Part shown: one piece after another, positions 1-8,756 of the stretch
Numbering within the stretch: position 1 is the stretch's first letter
Layout of the letters: each line of letters begins with the position of its first letter
Assembly (NCBI GenBank): GCA_902774025.1
Contig: CACYGY010000004.1
Coordinates: 1-64,000, forward strand
DNA: 64,000 bases
Reading direction: 5' to 3'
Source: an uncultured Eubacteriales bacterium
GTDB taxonomy: Bacteria > Bacillota > Clostridia > Christensenellales > Aristaeellaceae
Made by a program: the position numbers and the translations under genes
The notes under the pieces: generated by a model
What the model was told of the DNA's origin: nothing
Seen by the model: the letters and a program-made list of their open reading frames with translations, nothing else
Databases searched by the model: none

Positions 1-118
1 ACGTTTCCACCTGAATAACGTTGCCATCTGGTTGTGTGATTTCTATGACACACTTTATGCGGACGCCGGACTGGTCCGGTGATTCTTCATTGACCCTGTT
101 CGCATTCTGCTTATCCAT
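1..118 (-). CDS. Start of an unidentified protein, cut by the window edge
   Basis: A reading frame begins at an ATG at 118-116 and runs off the left edge of the window, giving 39 visible residues (MDKQNANRVNEESPDQ...). Its ATG lies inside the last codons of the upstream 79-residue frame: the sequence ATGGATAA holds both the start of this gene and the stop of the previous one. The overlap suggests coupled translation of two parts of one element. The visible part is hydrophilic and matches no family I recognise. From position it could be the second protein of an insertion sequence, but that is inference. Confidence 0.45.
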   Translation of the reverse strand, partial: MDKQNANRVNEESPDQSGVRIKCVIEITQPDGNVIQVET

Positions 119-350
119 CTTCTTGCTCCTTTCGCCGTTCTTCTAACCTACGCTTTTCGTCAGCCAGAATGGTTTCAGGATCGCCACGGTTGAAAGCTGC
201 CTTCAGATAGGGCACGCGTTCAGATGCTATGAATCCGAACGAAAGGATGATCTTATGCGTTGGTTTTCCATTGAATCTGGATGATTCAACCAGCGAACAG
301 AAAAAACCATCCTTTTTACCCCGGTTATCTGGTACAGCATGAATAAACAC
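111..350 (-). CDS. Short IS-type protein resembling a transposase N-terminus (IS1634/IS4-like)
   Basis: The 79-residue product has a pattern (FCSLVESSRFNGKPTHKIIL, then SFGFI) like the N-terminal domain of IS1634-type DDE transposases, in which a beta-rich 'LVES..R.NGK..H' segment precedes the catalytic domain. It ends in a charged helix (ADEKRRLEERRKEQ). At 79 residues it is far shorter than the usual transposase of about 450-600 residues, so it is either the first frame of a two-frame element or a truncated copy. The next frame overlaps its stop. No DDE residues are visible here. The assignment rests on remembered family pattern and is tentative. Confidence 0.45.
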   Translation of the reverse strand: MFIHAVPDNRGKKDGFFCSLVESSRFNGKPTHKIILSFGFIASERVPYLKAAFNRGDPETILADEKRRLEERRKEQEDG

Positions 351-643
351 ACGAAAACCCTCCTGACTAACCTATATCCAGATGATTATAGTCTTAATCA
401 GTGGATTTTACAACGCGACTTCTAACCTACATTTTGATAACGGAAATCCCATGCCCAACTTGAGGAGTCCGACTGATTAATATAGGCAGCGGTTTTCAAC
501 CGCACAGGTCGAAAATTCTGTGTCCACTTTTCGGGGTACAGTTTAGTTCACATACAGCATGACCAAAATGTTTCACGTGAAACATTTTGAAATACAAAAA
601 AAGCAATGCAGAAGAACCAAATTTAAATTTTGATTCGTCTGCA
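351..643. other. Intergenic stretch between IS-like frame and recF; no gene seen
   Basis: This 293-base stretch has no open frame with a ribosome site on either strand. It is AT-rich and holds an IS-end-like motif (listed separately) and, at about 571-588, two close GTTTCAC/GTGAAAC-type words forming a short palindrome. Since recF ends at 644 on the minus strand, part of this is its 3-prime flank, but no convincing T-tailed hairpin was found. Confidence 0.4.
519..548. mobile_element. Solo insertion-sequence end (IS3/IS150-like inverted-repeat motif)
   Basis: The motif TGTCCACTTTTCGGGGTACA at 521-540, followed by GTTTAGTTC, resembles the terminal inverted repeats of IS3-family (IS150-type) elements, which often read 'gaactg-accccgaaa-gtggaca' on the other strand. 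No matching second end or orfA/orfB pair is present nearby, so this would be a relic. The call rests on motif resemblance only. Confidence 0.3.
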
Positions 644-1801
644 TTACAGAAACAATGGATCTTCAACTGTCTTATTATCTAATTCAATACTGTTTTCAAT
701 TTCCGCTATGCCATCCTGATTTTTGACTAATACCGGATGAAAAGCAACTTTTTTGTCGTAATCTTCCAAATCCGTGCAGGTAATAAATGTCTGAACACCA
801 CTAATGGATTCAAGAAGAAACTTTCTTCTTAAATAATCCAATTCACTCAATACATCATCCAATAACAGAACGGGCTTCTCCCCAACCTCACTCTCCATGA
901 TACTGATTTGACTCATCTTCATACATAAAGCAGCGGTTCTTATCTGTCCCTGAGATCCATATGTGCGAATCAAATGATTGTTCAGATTGATCTCTATATC
1001 ATCCCGATGAATGCCAACGCTTGTTACACCATTTATAATATCGTGTTCTCTGGATGATTCATACTTTTTCCGAAGGTCATCTGAAATTCTCTCATATTGA
1101 ATCAATGGACCACAATACTGAATATCAAGAATTTCATTGCTCTTCTGACTGATTTTCTGATAAAGAAATCGGACATTTTCCCTGATTTTTTCGATATATC
1201 TCATTCTGATTGGGATAAGAACGGCCTGGCTTTGCACAATCTGTTCTTCCATTATTTCCAGAAGAATTGTCTGTTCTTTTTCATTTTTCCTGATCTGTTT
1301 AAGAAGCGCATTCCTTTGATTAATCAGTCTGTTGTATTTTTGAAGCTCAATAAAGTAAGCTGTGTTGATTTGACTGATAAACATATCAAGGTATCTTCTT
1401 CTGAGACTGGGACCCTCCTTTATAATCAAAATATCCTCAGGCGAAAACATAACACATCGAAGTTTTCCCATCAGATCAGACATCCTGCTTATACATTTCC
1501 CATTAATCTCAACGTTCTTTTTCTTGATACCAAATGGAGTCAGTGTGATCTTGATCTGATTCATCCCATGATTGCTTCTCACGGATAAGGAACATACACC
1601 GACCCTCTCATTCTTCCTTATTACCTCACGGTCGTATCCTGTCCTGTGACTTCTTCCCAGGGCACAGTAATGAATAGCTTCAAGTATGTTCGTTTTTCCT
1701 GAACCATTGTTTCCGTAGATCAGATTTACGGCATCAGATGGACAAAAAACAGCCTCTTCGTAGTTTCTGAAACTGTGAAGATGAATCCTCTCAATAGTCA
1801 T
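644..1801 (-). CDS. recF: DNA replication and repair protein RecF
   Basis: RecF is an SMC-like ATPase that loads RecA at single-stranded gaps with RecO and RecR. The product has 385 residues, near the family norm of 360-390. The P-loop GNNGSGKT lies at residues 30-37, an ABC-type signature region (GSQGQIRTAALCMKMSQ) in the C-terminal third, and Walker B PVLLLDDVLSELD shortly after. The gene starts 18 bp after the dnaN stop on the same strand, with GAGGAAG upstream of its ATG, so dnaN and recF are very likely co-transcribed. gyrB, the usual next gene, is absent; IS-like debris follows instead. Base composition is AT-rich compared with most of the window. Confidence 0.95.
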   Translation of the reverse strand: MTIERIHLHSFRNYEEAVFCPSDAVNLIYGNNGSGKTNILEAIHYCALGRSHRTGYDREVIRKNERVGVCSLSVRSNHGMNQIKITLTPFGIKKKNVEINGKCISRMSDLMGKLRCVMFSPEDILIIKEGPSLRRRYLDMFISQINTAYFIELQKYNRLINQRNALLKQIRKNEKEQTILLEIMEEQIVQSQAVLIPIRMRYIEKIRENVRFLYQKISQKSNEILDIQYCGPLIQYERISDDLRKKYESSREHDIINGVTSVGIHRDDIEINLNNHLIRTYGSQGQIRTAALCMKMSQISIMESEVGEKPVLLLDDVLSELDYLRRKFLLESISGVQTFITCTDLEDYDKKVAFHPVLVKNQDGIAEIENSIELDNKTVEDPLFL

Positions 1802-1819
1802 TTCTGCTTCCTCTTTCCA

Positions 1820-2938
1820 TTATACACGGATTGGAAGAATCAGATACAAATACAGCTGGTTTTCCTCATCCCTGATGATCATAGGATTCATGTTCGATCT
1901 GAAATTCATCTGTACATCTGAATTATCATCGTCATCGATGTTTTTGATTGCGTCAATCACATATTTTGGGTTGAAAGCGATTTCGATAGGTTCTCCGGAT
2001 AATTCGACAGGTATATCCTCAAGGAAATTCCCCTGTTCAGCTTTTGAACTGACAACAAGCGTATCGTCTTTGATTTTAAACCTTACAACGTTATTTCTTC
2101 CTTCCCTTGCAAGAAGGCTGGCTCTTTCCATGGAATCCAGCAGCTGTTGCTTGTTTATAACCACCTTCGTGAAGAATTCATTTTTAATGATTCTTCGATA
2201 ATCCATGAAACTTCCGTTCAGCAGAGTGGATGTAATAATGGTTCTTCCCGTAAAAATCCTCATACAGTTTGAATCAAAACAGATTTTCGCTGACTCTTCT
2301 GTTTCTGTTATGATTTTTGATATTTCACCAATCGTTTTTGTAGGAATAATACAGCGGAATGCCTTTCCGGGGTTACTTGATTCATGATGATCTCTGTCCA
2401 TCTGAATAGCCAATCTGAAGCCATCAAGAGCCACCATCCTGATATCTTCGTTTGTCTGTTCAAACAGCACACCAGCGACGATCTGTTTTGATTCTGTCGT
2501 GGCAGCAGAAAAAATGACTTTACTGATCATTTTTTTCAGAGTGTTCTCCTGAACAGAGATTGAGATTAAATCGGTTACTTCATTGATTTCCGGAAAATCC
2601 GCAGGATTCAAACCGGAAATGTTACTTCTGGATTTCCCGCATCGGATGGAAGCCATAAAGTTTTGATTGATGCTGAAAAGAATTGTTTCGTCCGGAAGTT
2701 TTCTTACAAAGTCAGCCAGGAGGCGTCCTGGCATAAGGCAGTTTCCTGGTTCTTCAATCTCTGCACTGACAATTGTCTGAATTGTTAATGAGCCATCTGT
2801 ACAGGTCATGGTCAGGGAATCGGAGTCAGTTTCAAACAGTACATACTCGGTTGCTTTATTGATCGATCTTACAGGAAGTGCGCGGGTAACAATATTCAGG
2901 CCTTCCAGGAGATTTGATGCGGTCGCTTTAAAGATCAT
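1820..2938 (-). CDS. dnaN: DNA polymerase III beta subunit (sliding clamp)
   Basis: DnaN forms the ring clamp that tethers DNA polymerase III and many repair proteins to DNA. At 372 residues it has the usual length and three-domain clamp pattern: the N-terminus MIFKATASNLLEGLNIVTRAL, the middle segment LKKMISKVIFSAATTESKQI, and the C-terminal hydrophobic end ending in LILPIRV, which forms part of the partner-binding groove. GAGAGG lies 8 bases before the ATG. It is normally preceded by dnaA, but here the upstream gap carries DnaA-box-like words and the next gene is smc. It is followed closely by recF, with which it forms an operon. Confidence 0.96.
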   Translation of the reverse strand: MIFKATASNLLEGLNIVTRALPVRSINKATEYVLFETDSDSLTMTCTDGSLTIQTIVSAEIEEPGNCLMPGRLLADFVRKLPDETILFSINQNFMASIRCGKSRSNISGLNPADFPEINEVTDLISISVQENTLKKMISKVIFSAATTESKQIVAGVLFEQTNEDIRMVALDGFRLAIQMDRDHHESSNPGKAFRCIIPTKTIGEISKIITETEESAKICFDSNCMRIFTGRTIITSTLLNGSFMDYRRIIKNEFFTKVVINKQQLLDSMERASLLAREGRNNVVRFKIKDDTLVVSSKAEQGNFLEDIPVELSGEPIEIAFNPKYVIDAIKNIDDDDNSDVQMNFRSNMNPMIIRDEENQLYLYLILPIRV

Positions 2939-2979
2939 GCTTCATACCTCTCAAAATAGATAAAATAGTCTTAATAGTC

Positions 2980-3320
2980 TTAGAGCTGTGGATCATGTTG
3001 AAAACCTGGCCGAACTGCGGAAAATGAAAGAAGAAGGATGTTCAGGACCTGTGTAAAATCAGGATATGGTTTTCCACAATATAAACCGGAAACGGATCAG
3101 GAAGAGAAAACGAGGAGGAAATGAAAACCATAGCGAACATATGGCTTTCTCAATGTATATACGGATCAGCGGGAAAGAAGAATGAAAACCATGAAAAATG
3201 AAAACGGTTAATAAATAATTCACATTTTCCACAGATTGTGAATAAAAAATGTGAAAAATTTAACAGAAGTGAAATCAGTGATCCGGTGAAAATAATCCAC
3301 AGCACATGTCCCATTTTTCC
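2980..3320. other. Candidate replication origin: cluster of near-consensus DnaA boxes
   Basis: This AT-rich gap between smc and dnaN contains several 9-base words within one mismatch of the DnaA box TTATNCACA. They are TGTGGATCA at 2987-2995, TTTTCCACA at 3070-3078 and again at 3225-3233, TAATTCACA at 3216-3224, TGTGAATAA (reverse TTATTCACA, a full match) at 3237-3245, TGTGAAAAA at 3250-3258 and TAATCCACA at 3293-3301. Four lie within about 45 bases. Bacterial origins usually lie beside dnaA or dnaN, so the position fits oriC. No dnaA gene is present. GC skew or replication data would be needed to decide. Confidence 0.5.
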
Positions 3321-3321
3321 A

Positions 3322-6300
3322 CTATTCGTCATAATCCTGGAGACTGACGGAAACCATTTTTGAAACACCCTGTTCTTCCATTGCAACACCATAGAGAACA
3401 TTGCATCTTTCCATGGTGCCTTTTCTGTGTGTGATGACAATAAACTGGGTGTTTTCACTGTATTCTTTCAGATAATCTGCATAATAACCGATATTGGCGT
3501 CATCCAAAGCAGCTTCAATTTCATCCAATATGCAGAATGGTGTAGGCTTCAGTTTCAGCATGGCAAACAAAATGGCGATAGCGGTTAATGCCCGTTCTCC
3601 ACCGGAGAGAAGAGACAAAAGCTGAAGTTTTTTTCCAGGTGGCTGGGCGTTGATTTCAATTCCGCAATTCAGAGGATCTGAGGGATCTGTCAGAAGAAGT
3701 TCAGCATGACCTCCGCCAAAGAGTCTTACGAAAGTTTCAGTGAAATATTTCTTCATGATCTCGAAATTGACTTCAAAGGTTTTTTTCATTTGTTCGAGAA
3801 GCTGCTCAATCAGTTCTTTCAAATCCTGCTCAGCTTTTGTCAGATCATTCTTCTGTTCTGTGAGTGTGGTAAATCTTTCCTTGGTAGCAGCGTATTCTTC
3901 CATGGCATTCACATTTACCGGGCCAAGATTTCGAATATTGGAATTCAGTTCCCTGACTCTGCTGTCTGCTTTTGCCTCATTGATGCTTTCAGGGGTACGG
4001 AATTCTTCGGCTCCACCATAGGTCAGTTCATAAGTATTCCATATTCTTTCTTCCAGATATTTCAAATCATTTTCCTGTTTTGAATACTGGATTTCAAGAC
4101 GATGTTTTCTTTCCTGATCCTGATTGAGTGAGACATGCATACGGTCGATGTCTTCCAGATATAACTTCAGAGTGGACTGGTGATCATGTCTGTCATTCTC
4201 AAGATTCAGAATCGAATCTTCCAGGAGGGACATTTCCTTCTGTTTTTCATCCGAAAGTCTTTTCAGTTCAAGAAGCTGTTCCTGATTCTGCTGTGTGAGA
4301 AGGAGAAACTGTTGAATTTTCTCCCTTCTGTTTTCATTTTCTTTCAGAAGAGAAGAACAGTCCTGCTCATTTCTGGTTTTCTCTCTGTGAAGGGTTTCCA
4401 TCTGATGATCCAGATCAGAAAGAAGCAGTTTCTTTTCTGTAATCTGATTTGTCAGAGACTGAACATCGTTTCGGATTACGGCCAGTTGATCCTGATACTC
4501 ACGGGTTTTCTGATCCATTTCCTCCTGATCAAAATCAGCATCATCCCCGGGAATTGAGGTTTCGTGCATCTGCTGCTGGATGGAGGAAAGTGATTCGTCA
4601 AGCTGTGCAATGGCCTCTTCCGTTTCAAGAATTCTGTCGTTCAGATCCTTCATATCCGCCTTCAGGGATTCAAGACGTTCATTCTCTCTTGCAACGGATA
4701 TTTCCTGTTGATGAAACTGTTCTGTTACATCTGAAAGAGAACTCCTGGCACCTGCTTTTTTGTTCTGATAGTCTTCCAGCAGATTACGGGTCTTTTCATA
4801 TTCAATATCCAGTTGATCCAGCAGTGCCTTCAGATTCTTGATTTCTCTTTCCTTTCCGAGAAGACTGTTATACCGGGAATGTACGGAACCGCCTGTCATG
4901 GATCCGCCGGAATGCATAACATCTCCCTTCAGCGTAACCAGACGGAAAGACTGGTTTCCGGCGCGCATGATTGAAATTCCGTGTTCCAGTTCGTCGGCAA
5001 TCACTGTCCGACCAAGAAGATTCTCCACGATGGACCGATAGGCAGGCTGGTAATGGATCAGGTCCGAAGCAATTCCAATGCACCCGGGCATCTGAAGAAC
5101 CAGTCTTTCCTCCTGAGAAAGATGTTTTGAGTGAATCGAGGATATGGGAAGAAAGGTGGCTCTGCCAAGCTGGTGGCTGCGAAGATAATCGATCAGCGTT
5201 TTAGCCGTGTGCTCGTTGTCCGTCACAATATTCTGAAGAGCGCCTCCCAGGGCCATGTCGATGGCTGTTTCATACTGTTCCGGTACTGAAAGGAGCTGGG
5301 CGAGAACGCCGTGAACACCCTGAATGGACTGATCTTTCGAGTATCGTATGGCTTTTTTTACGGATTGCTGATATCCGTCCAGTTCCTGACTCATTTCAAC
5401 CAGTAGCTGATACTGGCTTCTGGTTGCCTGGATTCTGGATGTCAGCGTATCCATTTTTCCATAGGTGTCCGAAACGAGGAAAGTGTACTGATCCAGTTCT
5501 CCCTGGATCCTTGTCTGTTCAGCCTGTATGGATTCCAGAGCCTGAACTTCCGTTTTCAGTTTTTCGGAAGCTTCCATCAGGATTGATTCTGAATGCTCCT
5601 TTTTTTCAGCCTGCTGATTCCGAAGGCGATCCATCTCTTCTCTGCGGCTGACAATCTGTGAGAGAAGCGTTTCCAGTCGGGTACGGTCATTCTGGAATAC
5701 AGACCGCCGGTTGATAGCATCCAGGATTCTGTCTTTGTGTTTTTCCAGCCGGTCAGAACATTCCTGTTCTCTGACTGTCGTTTCGTTCAGTCTGGACTGG
5801 AGAGACAGAAGCTGCTGGTTTTCATCCTCCAGAGTTTTTTTGATTTCCAGGGCGGATTCATCCTGGAGGCGCTGATGTTCAGCCAGTTTCCGGATGCGTT
5901 CTTCGTACGCTGAGATGTCGGACAGAAGCTGCTGTCTGTTTTCTTCCCGGGTGTCAATCTGGGTCTGTATGTTCCGGTTTTCGCTTTCATACTCATGAAA
6001 GACTGTGGAAAGTTTCAGGAGCTGGTCTTTTTTTCTGTCAATTTCATCCGTAAGCAGTTCGATTTTTTTCTGGCTTTCATCCCGTTTTTCGTTTTTCTCC
6101 TGAAGAAGTGAGTCATAGTCAGAAATGACCTGCGTAAGATTATCGATATCTTCCTTCAGCTTTTTGATTTTCTGCTTCATCCGGTCTGAACGGATCAGGA
6201 AGAGATTCAGCTCCAGTTTTTTCAGCTCTTCCGACCATTCCAGGAACTGGCGGGCTGCCCTGGACTGTTCCTCCAGAGGTTCGAGCTGGCGAGCAAGCTC

Positions 6301-6888
6301 ATCAATGATATCTGTGATCCGTTCCTCATTCTGGATTGTTTTCTCCAGTTTTCGGTCGGCTTCTTCCTTCCTGGACTTGAACTTGACAATACCGGCCGCT
6401 TCTTCAAAGATCATGCGGCGGTCTTCGCTTTTCCGGGAGAGGATTTCATCAATACGCCCCTGCCCGATGATGGAATAACCTTCTTTTCCGATGCCTGTAT
6501 CCCGGAAAAGATCAATGACGTCCTTCAGACGGCACGATGACTGATTGATATAATACTCACTTTCACCATTTCTGAAAACCCGTCGGGTAATCTGTATGTC
6601 TGAGTAATCGGAAGAAAGCGTATGATCGCTGTTATCAAAAGCAAGGGAGACTTCACAGTAATTCAGCGGTTTCTTTTTCTGGGTGCCGTTGAAAATCACA
6701 TCGGCCATATTGGTGCCGCGGAGCATTTTTGCGCTCTGTTCCCCCAGGACCCACCGGACAGCATCACCGATGTTGCTTTTGCCTGATCCGTTCGGACCGA
6801 CAATGCCGGTGATTCCCTCTCCGAAAACGATTTCTGTTTTCTGAGCGAAGGATTTGAATCCGTACAGGTCAATCTTCTTAAGACGCAT
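3322..6888 (-). CDS. smc: Chromosome segregation/condensin ATPase SMC
   Basis: SMC forms the condensin core with ScpA and ScpB and compacts and separates chromosomes. The 1188-residue product has the usual build: N-terminal P-loop GPNGSGKSN at about residues 31-39, long coiled coil, a hinge near residues 500-650 (GVHGVLAQLLSVPEQYETAI... MHSGGSMTGGS), a second coiled coil, and the C-terminal signature LLSGGERALTAIAILFA followed by Walker B FCILDEIEAALDDAN. The frame stays open far upstream, opposite gpmI, but the ATG at 6888 is chosen because it begins the conserved MRLKKIDLYGFKSF and has GGGAGG at good spacing. An extended -10 (TGGTATAAT on the minus strand, ATTATA at 6917-6922) lies just upstream. 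Its partners scpA, scpB and ftsY are not in the window. Confidence 0.97.
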   Translation of the reverse strand: MRLKKIDLYGFKSFAQKTEIVFGEGITGIVGPNGSGKSNIGDAVRWVLGEQSAKMLRGTNMADVIFNGTQKKKPLNYCEVSLAFDNSDHTLSSDYSDIQITRRVFRNGESEYYINQSSCRLKDVIDLFRDTGIGKEGYSIIGQGRIDEILSRKSEDRRMIFEEAAGIVKFKSRKEEADRKLEKTIQNEERITDIIDELARQLEPLEEQSRAARQFLEWSEELKKLELNLFLIRSDRMKQKIKKLKEDIDNLTQVISDYDSLLQEKNEKRDESQKKIELLTDEIDRKKDQLLKLSTVFHEYESENRNIQTQIDTREENRQQLLSDISAYEERIRKLAEHQRLQDESALEIKKTLEDENQQLLSLQSRLNETTVREQECSDRLEKHKDRILDAINRRSVFQNDRTRLETLLSQIVSRREEMDRLRNQQAEKKEHSESILMEASEKLKTEVQALESIQAEQTRIQGELDQYTFLVSDTYGKMDTLTSRIQATRSQYQLLVEMSQELDGYQQSVKKAIRYSKDQSIQGVHGVLAQLLSVPEQYETAIDMALGGALQNIVTDNEHTAKTLIDYLRSHQLGRATFLPISSIHSKHLSQEERLVLQMPGCIGIASDLIHYQPAYRSIVENLLGRTVIADELEHGISIMRAGNQSFRLVTLKGDVMHSGGSMTGGSVHSRYNSLLGKEREIKNLKALLDQLDIEYEKTRNLLEDYQNKKAGARSSLSDVTEQFHQQEISVARENERLESLKADMKDLNDRILETEEAIAQLDESLSSIQQQMHETSIPGDDADFDQEEMDQKTREYQDQLAVIRNDVQSLTNQITEKKLLLSDLDHQMETLHREKTRNEQDCSSLLKENENRREKIQQFLLLTQQNQEQLLELKRLSDEKQKEMSLLEDSILNLENDRHDHQSTLKLYLEDIDRMHVSLNQDQERKHRLEIQYSKQENDLKYLEERIWNTYELTYGGAEEFRTPESINEAKADSRVRELNSNIRNLGPVNVNAMEEYAATKERFTTLTEQKNDLTKAEQDLKELIEQLLEQMKKTFEVNFEIMKKYFTETFVRLFGGGHAELLLTDPSDPLNCGIEINAQPPGKKLQLLSLLSGGERALTAIAILFAMLKLKPTPFCILDEIEAALDDANIGYYADYLKEYSENTQFIVITHRKGTMERCNVLYGVAMEEQGVSKMVSVSLQDYDE

Positions 6889-6972
6889 ACAGGCCTCCCA
6901 TAAGTCAATCCCCATCATTATACCACAGTCTGTCCATACAGAAACGGGAGAATCCGCCGGTCTGAGATTTCG

Positions 6973-7001
6973 TTGACAATGGAAGGGGGAAGAATTAAGA
7001 T
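6973..7001 (+). promoter_or_regulatory. Promoter of gpmI
   Basis: TTGACA at 6973-6978 and TAAGAT at 6996-7001 are separated by 17 bases. The gpmI start follows about 50 bases after the predicted transcription start, with GAGGAGG before it. Confidence 0.6.
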
Positions 7002-7059
7002 ATCGCCTGAGAATGAATTCAAGAGGGTTCATGATCCAGTGAGGAGGTAACAAGTAAGT

Positions 7060-8634
7060 ATGAAAAAACCGGTTGTACTGGTCGTCATGGATGGTGTGGG
7101 TGAAACGCCTGAAGAACTTGGCAACATGGTAAAAAAAGCCACAACCCCTACCCTGGACAGTCTGAAGGAAAATCATCCGTGGATGACCATCAAAGCTCAC
7201 GGAACTGCTGTGGGCCTGCCTTCTGATGACGATATGGGAAACAGTGAGGTGGGTCATAATGCCATCGGCTGTGGACAGATCTATTCTCAGGGTGCCAAGC
7301 TGGTGAATGAATCCATTGAGAGCGGAAAAATCTATGAGTCCGAAACGTGGAAGCAGATTATCGAAAGGGTAAAGGGAAACCACAGCACCCTTCATTTTCT
7401 GGGACTCCTTTCCGACGGCAACGTGCATTCCAATATCAGTCATCTGATCGCCATGCTGAAGGAAGCCAAGAAGGAAGGAATCAGCCGGGTAAGGTGTCAT
7501 ATCCTTCTGGACGGGCGGGATGTACCCGCGACTTCCGCGCTTGAGTATGTGAAGCAGCTGGAAGATACGCTTGCTTCCCTGAACGATGATTCCTTTGACG
7601 GCAGGATTGCCAGCGGCGGCGGACGCATGAAGATCACCATGGACAGATACCAGGCAAACTGGCAGATGGTCAGGGAAGGCTGGGATGTACATGTTCATGG
7701 TGAGGGAAGACAGTTTGCCACAGCTGCCGAGGCCATTGAAACCTATCGGAAGGAACTGGAAGTGGTGGATCAGGATCTTCCCGCCTTTGTCATCGCGGAG
7801 GGCGGAAAACCTGTGGGAACCATCCAGGACGGAGACAGCGTCATTCTCTACAATTTCCGCGGCGACAGGGCCCAGGAGATTTCCATGGCCTTTGACGGAG
7901 ACGCCTCCTTTGCTCATTTTGACCGGGGTGCTGTGCCGGACGTTCTGTACGCGGGCATGCTTGAATATGACGGAGATCTGAAAATTCCTCACCGTTATCT
8001 GGTGAATCCTCCTCAGATCCGCAATACCCTGACAGAGCTGCTGGTGGAGAACGGAATCCGTGAGTATGCCTGCTCCGAGACGCAGAAGTATGGTCATGTC
8101 ACTTATTTCTGGAATGGAAACCGGTCCGAAAAGTTCTCTGAGGAACTTGAAGACTACTTTGAAATTCCTTCCGATGTCCGGTCCTTTGATGAATGTCCGT
8201 GGATGAAGGCCACCGAAATCGCGGACGCGGTGATTCAGGCAATTGACAGTGGAAAGTATGGATTCATCCGCTGTAATTTCCCCAATGGCGACATGGTGGG
8301 ACATACCGGCAACCTTCTGGCTACCGAGATTGCCGTGGAGAGCGTTGATCTGCAGCTTGCCCGGATTCTCAAGGTCTGTGAGGAAAAGAACTGCATTCTC
8401 CTTGTGACAGCGGATCATGGAAATTCCGATCAGATGCTGGAGAAGAACAAGAAGGGCAAAGTACAGGTGCGTACGGCTCACAGCCTGAATCCGGTTCCCT
8501 TCATCGTTTACGATCCGGAGAAGAAGCATGAACTGAAAGAAGGGTCCTTCGGCCTGGCAAACATCGCAGCCACGGTCGCTGAGCTTATGGAACTGAAGCC
8601 CTTTGAATCCTGGGAACCTTCCATGCTGAAATAA
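7060..8634 (+). CDS. gpmI: 2,3-bisphosphoglycerate-independent phosphoglycerate mutase
   Basis: GpmI interconverts 3- and 2-phosphoglycerate in glycolysis and gluconeogenesis using two metal ions (usually manganese) and a phosphoserine intermediate. The 524-residue length is normal for the family. Visible motifs are VMDGVGE (metal Asp at 11), GNSEVGHN with the nucleophile Ser at about 62, the LLDGRDVPATSA segment, YNFRGDRAQEI, and the C-terminal metal site TADHGNSDQM with following TAHS. GAGGAGG precedes the ATG. It stands alone, diverging from smc, and ends in a strong bidirectional terminator. Confidence 0.97.
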   Translation: MKKPVVLVVMDGVGETPEELGNMVKKATTPTLDSLKENHPWMTIKAHGTAVGLPSDDDMGNSEVGHNAIGCGQIYSQGAKLVNESIESGKIYESETWKQIIERVKGNHSTLHFLGLLSDGNVHSNISHLIAMLKEAKKEGISRVRCHILLDGRDVPATSALEYVKQLEDTLASLNDDSFDGRIASGGGRMKITMDRYQANWQMVREGWDVHVHGEGRQFATAAEAIETYRKELEVVDQDLPAFVIAEGGKPVGTIQDGDSVILYNFRGDRAQEISMAFDGDASFAHFDRGAVPDVLYAGMLEYDGDLKIPHRYLVNPPQIRNTLTELLVENGIREYACSETQKYGHVTYFWNGNRSEKFSEELEDYFEIPSDVRSFDECPWMKATEIADAVIQAIDSGKYGFIRCNFPNGDMVGHTGNLLATEIAVESVDLQLARILKVCEEKNCILLVTADHGNSDQMLEKNKKGKVQVRTAHSLNPVPFIVYDPEKKHELKEGSFGLANIAATVAELMELKPFESWEPSMLK

Positions 8635-8639
8635 AAAAT

Positions 8640-8678
8640 GCGCGGTCTGGAAAGATGGACCGCGCTCTATTTTATTTC
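8640..8678. terminator. Bidirectional terminator between gpmI and cas6e
   Basis: An 8-bp perfect stem, GCGCGGTC (8640-8647) with GACCGCGC (8658-8665), is followed by TCTATTTTATTT on the plus strand and by ATTTTTTATTT on the minus strand. It can end both gpmI and the convergent cas6e operon. Confidence 0.8.
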
Positions 8679-8756
8679 GGGGAACCGGCGATATCACGGG
8701 ACCCGGTCAGAATTCCGTGAGCGGGCTAGATGCTTTGGGCGTTCAGCAGATCCTGG

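Noticed and set aside
6889-8697. The smc frame continues about 600 codons upstream of 6888 on the minus strand
   Set aside because: It runs opposite gpmI, whose codon structure and motifs are unmistakable. The conserved SMC N-terminus and ribosome site fix the start at 6888.
8679-8756. Search for CRISPR repeats next to cas6e
   Set aside because: No direct repeats with regular spacers were found here or elsewhere in the window.
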